Positions 38,000 through 48,008 of a stretch of 64,000 nt of DNA are shown here, in pieces; position 1 is the stretch's first letter; each line of letters opens with the position of its first letter. Source of the stretch: Alphaproteobacteria bacterium. GTDB lineage: Bacteria; Pseudomonadota; Alphaproteobacteria; SMXS01. The notes below the pieces were generated by a model. That model was not told the origin of the DNA. It worked only from the letters and a program-made list of their open reading frames with translations, and did no database searches. Location of the stretch: contig JANQQJ010000005.1 of assembly GCA_028284945.1 (NCBI GenBank), forward strand, positions 102,237 through 166,236. Direction: 5' to 3'. The position numbers were made by a program, and so were the translations under genes.

Positions 38000-39174
38000 T
38001 CAACATATTAAGCTTCACGACGCTTTATCCGAACTCGGCCCAGCCCGTGCACGGTGTCTTCGTCGAAAACCGGCTGCGCCACCTGGTGGCATCGGGTGAG
38101 GCACGAGTTACCGTTGTGGCGCCCGTCCCCTGGTTTCCCTATCGCAGCCGGCTCTTCGGCCGGTACAGCGACTATGCCCGCGTGCCCAGGCATGAGGTGC
38201 GACACGGGATTGATGTGTTTCATCCACGATTCCTGTCCCTTCCAAAACTCGGCACGCAAATGACGCCCTCCTTGATGTGGCGCGGCACCCGGGACCTTGT
38301 GGTCGACCTGAAGCGCCAACTTAGAATTGACTTGCTGGATGCGCATTTTCTTTACCCCGACGGGGTTGTCGCCACCCGACTCGCGCAGGATTTGAACCTG
38401 CCGGTCTGCCTGACCGCCCGCGGCAGCGACGTGACGCAGTGGCCGGACTATCCGGCACCCCGCAAGCGGATTGTCGACAGTATCAGCAAAGCAGACGCCA
38501 TCGTCACGGTCTGCGATGCGCTGCAGACACCGCTGCTCGACCTCGGGGCTGATGCAGCCAAAATGCAGACGCTACGAAACGGCGTTGATCTGGATATGTT
38601 CCAACCCAAGGACCGCGTCGCGGCGCGCCAGAAGTGGGGGGTTGCCGGCAATACGCTTGTCTCCGTCGGGCTGCTAAACGAGCGCAAAGGCCATCACCTG
38701 ACCATCGAAGCCATGACCGGGCTTCCCCACACAACACTCTTGATTGCCGGGTCTGGCGAAAGGCGTGGCGCGCTGGAAACGCAGATAAAGGCTTTGGGAC
38801 TGACCGGCCGTGTGCGCCTGCTGGGGCAGGTGCCGCATGAGGAGCTGCCATCGCTGTTCAGCGCCGCCGATGCCACCGTGCTCGCGTCCAGCCGGGAAGG
38901 CTGGGCCAACGTGCTGCTTGAATCCATGGCCTGCGGCACACCGGTTGCCGCAACCAATATCTGGGGAACGCCTGAAGTCGTGGCGGTGCCAGAGGCCGGT
39001 GTACTGATCGACGAACGGTCGCCACAGGGCATTCAGCAAGGGATCGAACAACTCTTGGCCAATCTGCCGGACCGCGATGCCACCCGCGCCTATGCCGAAG
39101 GGTTTGGCTGGGACGAAACCACCCAAGGGCAGCTGAGACTTTTTCGGGATTTGACCGAGGCTCACCCGCGGTAA
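37996..39174 (+). CDS. GT4-family glycosyltransferase
   Basis: A 392-residue GT-B enzyme. The N-terminal acceptor domain starts INILSFTTLYPN and has the Gly-rich VHGVFVENRL. The C-terminal donor domain shows LVSVGLLNERKGHHLTIEAM and the nucleotide-sugar motif EGWANVLLESMACGTPVAAT (E-x7-E). N-terminal features resemble exosortase-associated glycosyltransferases. It overlaps asnB by four bases, and its 3' end overlaps the convergent methyltransferase gene by 13 bases. Confidence 0.88.
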   Translation: MINILSFTTLYPNSAQPVHGVFVENRLRHLVASGEARVTVVAPVPWFPYRSRLFGRYSDYARVPRHEVRHGIDVFHPRFLSLPKLGTQMTPSLMWRGTRDLVVDLKRQLRIDLLDAHFLYPDGVVATRLAQDLNLPVCLTARGSDVTQWPDYPAPRKRIVDSISKADAIVTVCDALQTPLLDLGADAAKMQTLRNGVDLDMFQPKDRVAARQKWGVAGNTLVSVGLLNERKGHHLTIEAMTGLPHTTLLIAGSGERRGALETQIKALGLTGRVRLLGQVPHEELPSLFSAADATVLASSREGWANVLLESMACGTPVAATNIWGTPEVVAVPEAGVLIDERSPQGIQQGIEQLLANLPDRDATRAYAEGFGWDETTQGQLRLFRDLTEAHPR

Positions 39175-40349
39175 AGATAATCCCGGGTGACGGGCACTGC
39201 GTCGATTTTCCGTGCCAATTGGAGCTGGTAGACGACCAAGCCGCCATATTCGAAGGCACCGACACAGCCACCGAGAAAGAACTCGAACATACGGCAGAAG
39301 CGTTCATCATAGAGCGCCTTTATATGTTTCCGGTGGCCCTGAAACCGCCGATACCAGTGTCCCGCCGTCAGCGCATAGTGCGTCCGCAGCACCTCAATAT
39401 CAGTGACAAACAGTCCCGCCTGCTCGACAGCTGGAATGATCTCGGACAGCGCTGGGGAATAGCCGCCGGGAAAGATGTACTTGGCCGTCCAGGCATTGGT
39501 GCCGCCTGGCCCATCAGTGCGCCCGATCGTGTGAACCAGGGCGATACCGTCCTCCATCAGCAGCTCGCGGATCTTCTGGAAGTAGATCGGGTAAAAGGGT
39601 GGGCCGACATGTTCGAACATGCCGACGGACACAATGCGGTCGAACGTGCCTGCCATGTCCCGATAGTCTTCGACGCGGAATTCAAGGCCGCCGGATCTGC
39701 CGCCAGCTTTGGCCAATTCACGGGCAGCGGCAACCTGTTGTTCGGCCAGGGATATGCCGGTCACATGGGCACCGGACACCGCATTGATATGCCGCGCCAG
39801 CCCACCCCAACCGCAGCCAATATCAAGGACTTTGTGGCCCGGTTGAAGCCGCAGCTTACCTGCAACATGATCAAGCTTGTTGCGCTGCGCCCGGTCAAGG
39901 CTGTCTTCCGGCGTCCTGAAATAGGCGCAGGAATATTGCCGGTTCCGGTCCAAGAACAGATCATAAAACTCTGTCGTGAACTCATAATGCGTCGCGACAT
40001 TCCGCTTTGCGCGCCGGCGGAAATTGAAATGACGCACCCGCTGCCAAACACCTGAATCCCAGACTCTACGCTTCGGCGTTTCCGCTGCGCGGCCGGCATT
40101 GAGCGCGATCAGGTCGAGGAAATCCTTGATGTCACCCTCTTCGACGGTGAGGTCCCCGTCCATATAACCTTCGCCGACGGCCATGGCCGGGCGCAGAACA
40201 ATCCGCCACGCCGTCCAGCGGCGATGGATCTTGATGGTGACATGGGGGGCGTTACCGTCGCCAAAATCCGTTGTCCGGCCCGCTGCGTCTTCGATCGTCA
40301 GCGTTCCCGTGGTGATCAGTCGCCGAAACAACAACGACAGCGGAAACAT
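39162..40349 (-). CDS. cfa: Cyclopropane-fatty-acyl-phospholipid synthase family methyltransferase
   Basis: A 395-residue SAM-dependent enzyme that adds a methylene (or methyl) group to unsaturated acyl chains in membrane phospholipids. Motifs: HYEFTTEFYDLFLDR, YSCAYFR, the SAM motif VLDIGCGWGGLA, VSVGMFEHVG and a Tyr-rich C-terminus. An N-terminal lipid-binding domain (1-95) is present. The gene is a last-resort annotation as Cfa because paralogues exist with different products. Confidence 0.88.
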   Translation of the reverse strand: MFPLSLLFRRLITTGTLTIEDAAGRTTDFGDGNAPHVTIKIHRRWTAWRIVLRPAMAVGEGYMDGDLTVEEGDIKDFLDLIALNAGRAAETPKRRVWDSGVWQRVRHFNFRRRAKRNVATHYEFTTEFYDLFLDRNRQYSCAYFRTPEDSLDRAQRNKLDHVAGKLRLQPGHKVLDIGCGWGGLARHINAVSGAHVTGISLAEQQVAAARELAKAGGRSGGLEFRVEDYRDMAGTFDRIVSVGMFEHVGPPFYPIYFQKIRELLMEDGIALVHTIGRTDGPGGTNAWTAKYIFPGGYSPALSEIIPAVEQAGLFVTDIEVLRTHYALTAGHWYRRFQGHRKHIKALYDERFCRMFEFFLGGCVGAFEYGGLVVYQLQLARKIDAVPVTRDYLYRG

Positions 40350-40361
40350 GGTTAGGCCCCG

Positions 40362-41495
40362 TTACGCCTTCGCCGCCTCGGCCAAGAGGTCTGCCTTGCG
40401 GCGTTTTTGAGAGTCGGATTTTAGCTGCCCGCAGGCCGCCATAATGTCGCGCCCGCGCGGCATGCGGACCGGCGCGGAAATACCCGCTTCAAATATGTAA
40501 TCGGAAAAGGCGCGGATTGTGTCCCAGTCCGAACACTCGAACAAAGTGCCCGGCCAGGGATTGAAAGGGATCAGATTGACTTTGGACGGGATTTTGTAGT
40601 GCTTGAGCAGACGGACCAGTTCTGCTGCGTCTTCCAATGAATCATTTACGTCCTTCAACATCGCGTATTCAAAAGTAATCCGCCGCGCATTGGTCGCACC
40701 TGGATATTCTGCGCACGCGGTCAGCAGGTCATGCAGCGGATACTTTTTGTTGATCGGCATGATCCAGTCGCGGGTTTCATCGCGGACGGCATGCAGCGAC
40801 ACCGCCAGGTTAACCCCCGCTTCTTCACCACAGCGGCGCATTTCAGGCACGACACCAGAGGTGGACAAAGTAATCCGGCGCTTCGACAGCGAAATGCCTT
40901 CCTGATCCATGATGGTGTCGAGCGCCGGTTTCACATTGTCGAAATTGTAAAGCGGTTCGCCCATGCCCATGAGCACGATATTGGACAGCAACCGGCCTTC
41001 GGGCGGGCTGGGCCATTCTTCCAGCGCGTCACGGGCGATCAGCACTTGGTTGACGATTTCAGCTGAGGTCAGGTTTCGCACCAAGCGTTGGGTGCCGGTA
41101 TGGCAGAATTTGCAGGTCAGGGTGCAACCCACCTGAGACGAGACACAGAGCGTGCCGCGGTCTTCTTCCGGAATAAAGACCGCTTCAACCTCGTTGCCGT
41201 CATCCAGCTTCAGAAGCCACTTGCGGGTGCCATCTTCGGAAAGCTGCGCTGTGGTGATGTCGGGGCGCTTGATATCGCAGGTGGCGGCAAGCTGCGCACG
41301 CATATCCTTGGAAATCGTCGTCATCTCATCGAAGGACGTGGCGCCACGATGATAGAGCCAGTGCCAAAGCTGCTGGACGCGCATCTTCGCCTGCCGTTCC
41401 GGCACCCCCAGCCCCAGCACAACGTCGCGCAACGCTGCCCGGCCCATGCCAGACAGATTCGGTCGTTCCACTGTGATCTCGGTTTCTTGGTTCAT
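40362..41495 (-). CDS. rlmN: Dual-specificity 23S rRNA/tRNA adenine-C2 methyltransferase
   Basis: A 377-residue radical SAM enzyme methylating A2503 of 23S rRNA and A37 of some tRNAs. The cluster motif CTLTCKFC (C-x3-C-x2-C) is clear, as are GMGEPLYN and the C-terminal Cys (MAACGQL) used in catalysis. The ATG shares a base with the stop of the upstream IalB-like gene (TGATG), so expression is coupled. Confidence 0.95.
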   Translation of the reverse strand: MNQETEITVERPNLSGMGRAALRDVVLGLGVPERQAKMRVQQLWHWLYHRGATSFDEMTTISKDMRAQLAATCDIKRPDITTAQLSEDGTRKWLLKLDDGNEVEAVFIPEEDRGTLCVSSQVGCTLTCKFCHTGTQRLVRNLTSAEIVNQVLIARDALEEWPSPPEGRLLSNIVLMGMGEPLYNFDNVKPALDTIMDQEGISLSKRRITLSTSGVVPEMRRCGEEAGVNLAVSLHAVRDETRDWIMPINKKYPLHDLLTACAEYPGATNARRITFEYAMLKDVNDSLEDAAELVRLLKHYKIPSKVNLIPFNPWPGTLFECSDWDTIRAFSDYIFEAGISAPVRMPRGRDIMAACGQLKSDSQKRRKADLLAEAAKA

Positions 41496-41998
41496 CAGCT
41501 CTTACACGCCTTGCTGATGGCGTTATAGGCCGCAGAGAACCCAAAAAGCGAGAAATTGTAGGCAGTGTTGGTGCCGCGGGCAGAGGTACCCTTGATCGAC
41601 ATTTCACTGCCGCGCTTCATGGCGGCGACCAAGTCTGCGTCCTTCTTCGGCGAATCCGCCCAGGCTTCCTGCCCGCTGGTGAACATCTTGAGGTTGGTGC
41701 CACCGATGGTGACCGACAAATCCGATCCGTCTTTGAACGGATAACCCACCACGACATTGACCTCGTCCTTGATCTTCGACCCCGGCTTATGAGCCACCGT
41801 GGCATAGACCTGGCCATGGTTGACGCTTTCAGGCGTAGAATTCGTCGGGACGCTGGCCATGAAACACTGGGCTTTGGCGCCCTCTCCAATCTGAAACGCG
41901 TCCCACGACTTGAACGTCCCCAGCGACGTCCGTTCTTGCGCCTGCACAGCAACTGGGAGCGCCAATGCGGCGGCAACAATAAGAGTGGATTTACGCAT
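41495..41998 (-). CDS. Secreted IalB-like (invasion-associated locus B) family protein
   Basis: A 167-residue protein with signal peptide ([16 protein letters not shown]). The mature part matches the IalB pattern: [12 protein letters not shown], a CFMASVP segment, [20 protein letters not shown] and a C-terminal Cys (KACKS) that could pair with the first. Despite the name, the family is widespread in free-living Alphaproteobacteria. Start at ATG 41998. It ends in a TGATG overlap with rlmN. Confidence 0.83.
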   Translation of the reverse strand: MRKSTLIVAAALALPVAVQAQERTSLGTFKSWDAFQIGEGAKAQCFMASVPTNSTPESVNHGQVYATVAHKPGSKIKDEVNVVVGYPFKDGSDLSVTIGGTNLKMFTSGQEAWADSPKKDADLVAAMKRGSEMSIKGTSARGTNTAYNFSLFGFSAAYNAISKACKS

Positions 41999-42038
41999 GC
42001 CGCAAAGATAGGCGCGCAAAGCGACCATTTCCAGCAGA

Positions 42039-42572
42039 TCAGGTGTGTTTCGCTGTCCGGGAGCGCGGCTCACCAAAGGTATGTTCAGGCAGCGGTTCGG
42101 GATCGCTGAAGGGCGTCACCGGCCGTACCGGCCACTTCCCCAGCTGACTTATCCGGTCATACATAACAACCGCCCCCGCGGTCGCCTGATTGAGGCAGAA
42201 CTGGGTGGGAATACGCACCAGCAAAGCGCACCGGGCCTGCATCTCCGGGCTCAGCGACCCACGTTCTGGACCCAGCACATAGGCCGCCTGGCGCGGGTGC
42301 GAAAAGCTGGGCAAATCAAGCGCGTCATCGGTCAATTCAATCCCGACCAGGGTACAATGACGCGGCAGCAACAGCGCGTCCACGGAATCGAATGCATAGA
42401 AGGGAATCTGTTCGTCGCTGGCGCTGGTATCGGAATAGGCCTTGCCCTTGAAGTGCTCGCTGCTGACGCTGAACGCGAAACTGGCGCCAAACGCGTGCGC
42501 CGTGCGCATCAGATTGCCCAGATTGCCGATTTTATCGCCGCCTTCGACACCGATGGCGAAATAGCCGCGCAT
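42039..42572 (-). CDS. SpoU/TrmH-type RNA 2'-O-methyltransferase
   Basis: A 177-residue SPOUT enzyme without an extra RNA-binding domain. Knot motifs: GNLGNLMRTAHAFG, YVLGPERGSLS and IPTQFCLNQATAGAVVMYD. It methylates ribose in tRNA or rRNA; the target is not clear. Start at ATG 42572. Confidence 0.85.
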   Translation of the reverse strand: MRGYFAIGVEGGDKIGNLGNLMRTAHAFGASFAFSVSSEHFKGKAYSDTSASDEQIPFYAFDSVDALLLPRHCTLVGIELTDDALDLPSFSHPRQAAYVLGPERGSLSPEMQARCALLVRIPTQFCLNQATAGAVVMYDRISQLGKWPVRPVTPFSDPEPLPEHTFGEPRSRTAKHT

Positions 42573-42644
42573 GGATGACCTTTCCGCTGCCGTACCGGCC
42601 CCGTTATAGCGCCGATGGATCGGCCCGGGCAAATGCGCTCCGGG

Positions 42645-43706
42645 CTACCCCACTAGCCGCTGCGCGATGTCGTAAGCCGCTTTCGACAGGGGCCACGCCC
42701 GCCTGCCCATCTCGACCGCATGGTCGCTGGCTGCTGTCCCCTTTTCAGCACGGGCCAGAATGCCCAGCGAAATTTGCGCATGACGGAACAGCATCGCCGC
42801 CATGATGTAGTTCCAATGCGGCACATAATCACGGCCGGTAGCCCGGCAATAGGCCGCCAACAACTCTGCCTCCGTCGGGATGCCCAGGGCCGGCAGGTCC
42901 AGATCTGTCAGCGGGCCGCGCGGGTCAAGCCCCGGATAATAGGGCAGGCAATGTACCGCCAGATCGGCGATCGGGTTGCCGATGGTCGACAATTCCCAAT
43001 CCAGAATGGCGATAACCTTCGGCTCCGTCGGGTGCAGCACCAGATTGGCCAGCTTGAAATCACCGTGGACGATGCCTGCCGGTTCCTCCGGCGGGATGTG
43101 TTCTGGCAGCCATTCGGCCAGCCAGTCCATTTCCGCGATCTTTGTCGTTTCGGCCAGGCGATATTGACCAATGAACCGGTTGAGTGTGCGCGCGATATAG
43201 TCTGTCGGTTTGCCGAAGCGCTCCAAGCCGACCGCGACATGATCAACCGCATGCAGCCGGGCCAATGTCTCGATCATGGACTGGTAGACAGCGGCGCGTT
43301 CCTCCGGATCTGACTCGGGCATGTCGTTGTCCCACACAATCCGCCCGTCGACATGGTCCATGATGTAAAACCAGGTGCCGATCACGCCCTCATCGGTACA
43401 CAGCGCATAGGTGCGCGGCACCGGCACATCGGTTTCGGCCAGTGCCGACATGACCTTGTATTCGCGGTCGACAGCGTGGGCCGACTTGAGCAACTGCCCC
43501 GGCGGCTTACGGCGCAGGACATAACGCTTTCCGCCTGCGGTCAGGCTGTAGGTCGGGTTCGACTGCCCACCTTTGAATTCGCGTACATCGACCGTGCCGG
43601 TAAACCCGTCGACATGCTGTTCCATGAAGGCCTGAAGCGCAGCGAGATCAAACGCCCGCTCCGGCGCGACCGCCTGGGTTCCGGAAAATGCGTCCTGCTC
43701 GCTCAT
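42645..43706 (-). CDS. Phosphotransferase family protein (APH/ACAD10-like)
   Basis: A 353-residue kinase-fold protein. Features: GGQSNPTYSLTAGGKRYVLR (ATP-lid and Lys), the catalytic loop IVHGDFKLANLVLH and the metal-binding IAILDWELSTIGNP. This subgroup is related to the N-terminal domain of ACAD10 and often associates with acyl-CoA dehydrogenases; here the neighbour is an MFS transporter. The ATG overlaps the stop of the MFS gene (ATGA). Confidence 0.88.
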   Translation of the reverse strand: MSEQDAFSGTQAVAPERAFDLAALQAFMEQHVDGFTGTVDVREFKGGQSNPTYSLTAGGKRYVLRRKPPGQLLKSAHAVDREYKVMSALAETDVPVPRTYALCTDEGVIGTWFYIMDHVDGRIVWDNDMPESDPEERAAVYQSMIETLARLHAVDHVAVGLERFGKPTDYIARTLNRFIGQYRLAETTKIAEMDWLAEWLPEHIPPEEPAGIVHGDFKLANLVLHPTEPKVIAILDWELSTIGNPIADLAVHCLPYYPGLDPRGPLTDLDLPALGIPTEAELLAAYCRATGRDYVPHWNYIMAAMLFRHAQISLGILARAEKGTAASDHAVEMGRRAWPLSKAAYDIAQRLVG

Positions 43707-44965
43707 TCGCGCAGCCTCGCTGTTTCTTTTTCAACCATGGTCCTGGTCCCGAACCCAATTCGCCCGCAGAGAAAATACCAGATACCGCCCACCAACTGCG
43801 CGGCCAGCAACACGCCAAAAGCAATCTGATAGCCTTGCGGCAAATTATCGGGGAACAGATCAAGCGTAAAGCCAACCAGCCACTGGCTGAGTGCGGTAAA
43901 GGCAAACCCCATCAGGTTCACCGCTGTTACCGCGCGGCCGGACAGGCTGACCGGAAAGCCGCGGGCGATGGCGGCAAAAGACAAGACATTGGCGCCAATC
44001 GCCAGTGTCCAGACCAGCCAGATCACTGGAGATGCTGCCGTCCATTGCAGCACCAGCAGCAGCATCGCCGCCATGCTGACGCCGACCCCCAGGCTGGGTA
44101 GCCACATCGGGCTGAACCCTGCCCGCTCGACGCGTTCGGCGATCGGCCCCATCGCCAGGAAATTCAGCACGGATATCGACGCCGTCAGGGTGAGCACATT
44201 GGCCGCGCCCGAGATCGTGTAATCCGCAACATCGGTCAGCCAGGAAATCACATAGAGCGTTCCGATGCCCTGGCTGATGCCCATGGATAAGGCGACCCAG
44301 GGCGTCACCCGCCAGAAAAAGGCGTCTGTGTAGACCCGTCCGAGGCCTTTAAGCGCCGCGCCCAGTGTCTCGCCCGCCCCCGCCGTCTGGTGCCGGGGCG
44401 CCACCAGCACGTAAACGGCTGCAGCAACGAAAGTCAGGAGGGCGAACGCCAGGGTGATATCGCGCCAGCTATAGATTTCCAGCAACAGCTGGGTCGGCTT
44501 GGTGGCGGAAATGGCCCCCAACACGCCCACTGCGAATTGAATGCCGTTCAGCGTGGAGATTTTCTCAGGCGGAAACCACAGCGTATAGGTCTTCATCGTG
44601 GCCATCATACCCCCGGCGAAGCCCAGCCCCATCAGCACCCTGCCAAAGGAGAGCATCGCGCTGGAGTCCGCCAAGGCGAAAATCACCGCACCGACGCCGG
44701 CCAGGCTGAACAGCAGCGCGTTCACCTTTCGGGTATCGTACCGGTCGAGCAGCACACCCAGCGGCAACTGCATCAGCCCAAATGCGACGAAGAAGGATGT
44801 GCCGATGGCGAGGCTGAGCGCTTCTTCCGTGAGCAAGAGATCCGCCTGGATGTGACCTTTGAATATATTGGCGACGCCGCGGGTGAACATCGACAGAAAA
44901 AAGCCGAACCCGAAGGCGAACATCAGGCGCAGAGCAGTCGACGCTGGCAGCGAGAAAATCTTCAA
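43703..44965 (-). CDS. Major facilitator superfamily transporter
   Basis: A 420-residue protein with 12 predicted membrane helices. The loop between helices 2 and 3 contains GVLLDRYDTRKVN, the MFS motif A. Substrate unknown. It is cotranscribed with the downstream phosphotransferase gene (4-base overlap). Confidence 0.87.
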   Translation of the reverse strand: MKIFSLPASTALRLMFAFGFGFFLSMFTRGVANIFKGHIQADLLLTEEALSLAIGTSFFVAFGLMQLPLGVLLDRYDTRKVNALLFSLAGVGAVIFALADSSAMLSFGRVLMGLGFAGGMMATMKTYTLWFPPEKISTLNGIQFAVGVLGAISATKPTQLLLEIYSWRDITLAFALLTFVAAAVYVLVAPRHQTAGAGETLGAALKGLGRVYTDAFFWRVTPWVALSMGISQGIGTLYVISWLTDVADYTISGAANVLTLTASISVLNFLAMGPIAERVERAGFSPMWLPSLGVGVSMAAMLLLVLQWTAASPVIWLVWTLAIGANVLSFAAIARGFPVSLSGRAVTAVNLMGFAFTALSQWLVGFTLDLFPDNLPQGYQIAFGVLLAAQLVGGIWYFLCGRIGFGTRTMVEKETARLRE

Positions 44966-45046
44966 GAGGAGGGCCCGTTGGCGGTGTGGTCAGGCGACCG
45001 TACCGGCATTCGGGGCCAAAGTCATGCCGGTGGGCAATTCGCCGGG

Positions 45047-45679
45047 TTATTCGCCTGCTGCGTTGCCCGTACCGCCAAGATCATAGCGATAGAAGATATG
45101 CCGGCCCACGGTCGCGGTCTTCACCAGATTGTCGGCCCAGCCAGGGGCGACATAATCCGCGTGATAGTGAGTCGCGTTGTCGATGCGGTCCGGAACCCAG
45201 TGGCGCTGGACCAGGCTTGCGACGCGTTCCGACATTGCCCAGGCCGCTTTCTCGCGTGGCTGATCGGGCAGGCCGTCACAGGCGAAGGAGAACTGGCATC
45301 GGTCGACCCATTTCTGGTTCTGGAACACGACGCCACAGATCGTGTCCGGGTAGCGGGAATCGGCAACCCGGTTCAGGATCACCTTGGCGACCGCCATCTG
45401 ACCGGCCAGCGGTTCACTGCGGGCTTCGAAGTAAACTGCCTGGGCCAAACAAGTGTGCTGCTCGTCTCCGCCCTCAGGGAATTCAGCAAAAGCGACAAGA
45501 TCTTCAATGGTCGCCGGCAGCGGCGTGCCGATTGATGCTTCGAGCGTATCGAACCGGCCCTCAACCCAGTTGTCGATTGACAGGGTCTGCAGCCCACCAC
45601 TGGCTGGAAGCGCCAGCACAGCGATTATGAGCGCAAGGGGCCCCACAACATTTTTCACGTTGTTAATCAATGACATCAC
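45047..45679 (-). CDS. Cell wall hydrolase, SleB type
   Basis: A 210-residue protein with an N-terminal membrane anchor or signal (LALIIAVLALPASG) and a SleB/Hydrolase_2 domain (about 75-200): CLAQAVYFEARSEPLAGQMA, AVAKVILNRVADSRYP, CGVVFQN and a THYHADYVAPGW metal/active segment. It likely cleaves peptidoglycan glycan strands during growth or division. Confidence 0.88.
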   Translation of the reverse strand: MMSLINNVKNVVGPLALIIAVLALPASGGLQTLSIDNWVEGRFDTLEASIGTPLPATIEDLVAFAEFPEGGDEQHTCLAQAVYFEARSEPLAGQMAVAKVILNRVADSRYPDTICGVVFQNQKWVDRCQFSFACDGLPDQPREKAAWAMSERVASLVQRHWVPDRIDNATHYHADYVAPGWADNLVKTATVGRHIFYRYDLGGTGNAAGE

Positions 45680-45987
45680 TTTGGTTTAGGCTCGTTTCAT
45701 GCCCGAGGCCCTTGATGGGTGCCGGGCAGTCTGCTCCGCTTCAACATTTCGGTTAGCGAACGATTGGGGCGGAAATATGATCAATCTGTAAGAAAAGCAA
45801 GGTTGAGGCGGCCGAAAAATGCCGATCGACCAGAACGACCGTTGTAATTCCGCAACATCCGTGATGGAACCTCACAGCGCCTTAGAAATTGTTGTGATCG
45901 GCTAAACTTGGTCTACTCTACTGAAAATAAAGGGTATTCTAGCCAGTGGCCAAAGCGCCCGAGGTAGCTTTAGAGACCGTTCCGCCG
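45680..45987. other. Intergenic stretch without a recognisable gene
   Basis: About 308 bases between the phaR 3' end and the SleB gene, both on the minus strand. I see no open frame with coding character, no strong hairpin and no RNA gene. It should hold the SleB promoter; an A/T-rich patch lies near 45900-45945. Confidence 0.5.
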
Positions 45988-46620
45988 CTAATCCTTGGCC
46001 AGCTTGTCAAGCCGATCCTTCATGGCCGCCAATTCCGCCTTCAGATCGTCGATGGACCCTTTTTCCTCGTCGAATTCCTCAGGCGCGGCATCCTCCTCCG
46101 CCTCTGAGCCCTGAGCCTGTGCAAAGGGCGAAAACATCTGGAACATCTGCTCGAACATGGCGACATTCTGCCGCGCCATTTCTTCGAACGGATTGGCCGG
46201 CATGGAGCCGCCAAATTGTGGCATCAGCATCTGACGCATGCGTTCCTGATCACGGGCAAACCGTTCCATGCTCATCGACAGATATTGCGGAACAGCCGCC
46301 TGAAGCGTATCGCCATAGAAGCTGATCAACTGCCGCAGAAAATCCACCGGCAGCAGATTTTCGCCTTTCGACTCTTCCTCAAAGATGATCTGGGCCAGAA
46401 CAGAGCGGGTGATGTCGTCGCCGGTTTTGGCGTCGTAGACGACGAAGATTTTGCCGTCCCGCACCATCTGACTCAGATAGTCGAGCGTCACATAGCTGCT
46501 GGTCGCCGTGTTATAGAGGCGCCGGTTCGCGTATTTCTTAATGACAATAAGTTCGTCATCAGGGGACCGAGTGTCACCATCGTCTGACTTCGACGACTTC
46601 TTCTTTGATTTACCCGCCAA
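45988..46620 (-). CDS. phaR: Polyhydroxyalkanoate synthesis repressor
   Basis: A 210-residue regulator. The N-terminal DNA-binding/PHB-binding domain is seen as IVIKKYANRRLYNTATSSYV and LDYLSQMVRDG; the PHB accumulation domain has RQLISFYGDTLQAAVPQYLS. The C-terminus is acidic and coiled. PhaR represses phasin and its own gene until PHB granules titrate it. It is divergent from phaA. Confidence 0.94.
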   Translation of the reverse strand: MAGKSKKKSSKSDDGDTRSPDDELIVIKKYANRRLYNTATSSYVTLDYLSQMVRDGKIFVVYDAKTGDDITRSVLAQIIFEEESKGENLLPVDFLRQLISFYGDTLQAAVPQYLSMSMERFARDQERMRQMLMPQFGGSMPANPFEEMARQNVAMFEQMFQMFSPFAQAQGSEAEEDAAPEEFDEEKGSIDDLKAELAAMKDRLDKLAKD

Positions 46621-46660
46621 CCCCGTCTCCCGCGTTGTTTAGCGCTTGTTTCCGCGAACA

Positions 46661-46738
46661 GCGGCGCATTGTGCGTGCTGATGTTGCATTGCGCAAGCCG
46701 AATGTCCGTCTGGGGGTTTGATTCCGCTGCGCTGCAAT
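46661..46738. promoter_or_regulatory. TGC-rich motifs in the phaR-phaA divergent region (possible PhaR sites)
   Basis: The 185-bp divergent region has clustered TGC/GCA elements: a TTGCATTGCGCAA patch (46684-46696, including the palindrome TTGCGCAA) and CCGCTGCGCTGCAAT (46724-46738). PhaR proteins of this class bind TGC-rich sites, so these are candidate operators. No site is proven by sequence alone. Confidence 0.4.
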
Positions 46739-46805
46739 ATATGGTGCGTGTCCTTTTTCATACCGAATCGCAAGAACCGTAACAGCTGGATATCAGGAGA
46801 CTGCC

Positions 46806-47981
46806 ATGACCGACGTCTATCTGGTCAGCGCCGCGAGAACCCCGGTCGGGTCCTTCAATGGCGCTTTGAGTTCCGTCCCCGCCCATTATCTGGGCGAGGT
46901 CGCCATCAGAGAAGCCCTAAGCCGCGCCAGCGTCTCTGGTGAAGACGTCGAAGAGGTCATCTTCGGACAGATTCTGACAGCCGGACAGGGACAGAACCCG
47001 GCCCGGCAGGCATCCATGGCCGCAGGCTGTCCCGAGGAGGTTTCAGCCTGGGTCGTCAACCAAATGTGTGGTTCCGGACTGCGCTCAGTAGCACTGGCCA
47101 CACAAGCGATCAAGAATGGTGACGGCAACATCATTGTTGCGGGCGGCCAGGAAAGCATGAGCCAGTCGCCGCACTGCGCGCATCTGCGCAACGGCCAGAA
47201 GATGGGCGACCTGGGCATGGTCGACACCATGATCAAGGATGGGCTTTGGGACGCCTTTAACGGCTATCACATGGGCAACACGGCGGAGAACGTGGCCAGC
47301 CAATGGCAGATCACCCGCGAGCAGCAGGACGAATTCGCCGTTGCTTCGCAGAATAAAGCATCGGCAGCCCAGCGCGCCGGCAAGTTCAAGGACGAGATCG
47401 TCCCGGTTACCATCAAGGGCCGCAAGGGCGACACCGTGGTCGAGGACGATGAGTACATCCGCCACGATCTGGAGATCGACCGCATTCAGGGCATGCGCCC
47501 GGCCTTTGCCAAGGACGGCACCGTGACCGCGGCCAATGCCAGCGGCATCAATGACGGTGCAGCGGCCATCGTGCTGATGTCGGGCGAAGAGGTAGAGCGC
47601 CGGGGCCTGACACCGCTGGCGCGCGTGGCCTCTTGGGCACAAGCTGGCGTCGACCCAGCGATCATGGGTTCCGGCCCAATCCCGGCCAGCCGCAAGGCGC
47701 TGGAAAAGGCCGGCTGGTCAACCGACGATCTTGATCTGGTCGAAGCCAATGAGGCCTTCGCCGCCCAGGCCTGTGCGGTCAATAAGGACTTGGGTTGGGA
47801 TACTGACAAGGTGAATGTGAATGGTGGCGCCATCGCCATCGGCCATCCGATTGGCGCTTCCGGCGCGCGCATCCTCACCACCCTTGTGCACGAAATGGGC
47901 CGCCGCGACGCCAAGAAGGGCCTGGCCACACTGTGCATCGGCGGCGGCATGGGCGTCGCCATGTGCTTTGAGCGCGACTGA
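46806..47981 (+). CDS. phaA: Acetyl-CoA C-acetyltransferase (beta-ketothiolase)
   Basis: A 391-residue thiolase condensing two acetyl-CoA to acetoacetyl-CoA, the first PHB step. Active-site parts: nucleophile Cys in NQMCGSGLR, His in [12 protein letters not shown] and the second Cys in LCIGGGMG. It is followed after 27 bp by phaB. No PHB synthase (phaC) is in the window. Confidence 0.95.
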   Translation: MTDVYLVSAARTPVGSFNGALSSVPAHYLGEVAIREALSRASVSGEDVEEVIFGQILTAGQGQNPARQASMAAGCPEEVSAWVVNQMCGSGLRSVALATQAIKNGDGNIIVAGGQESMSQSPHCAHLRNGQKMGDLGMVDTMIKDGLWDAFNGYHMGNTAENVASQWQITREQQDEFAVASQNKASAAQRAGKFKDEIVPVTIKGRKGDTVVEDDEYIRHDLEIDRIQGMRPAFAKDGTVTAANASGINDGAAAIVLMSGEEVERRGLTPLARVASWAQAGVDPAIMGSGPIPASRKALEKAGWSTDDLDLVEANEAFAAQACAVNKDLGWDTDKVNVNGGAIAIGHPIGASGARILTTLVHEMGRRDAKKGLATLCIGGGMGVAMCFERD

Positions 47982-48008
47982 TACAACGATAAAACGGGAG
48001 AGACATAT

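Noticed and set aside
39219..40055. Plus-strand open frame of 278 codons
   Set aside because: Antisense to the cyclopropane fatty acid synthase gene, no family features.
44390..45535. Long plus-strand open frame of 381 codons
   Set aside because: It lies opposite the MFS transporter and SleB genes, which have clear domains; it is rich in Gln, His and Arg as expected for an antisense frame.
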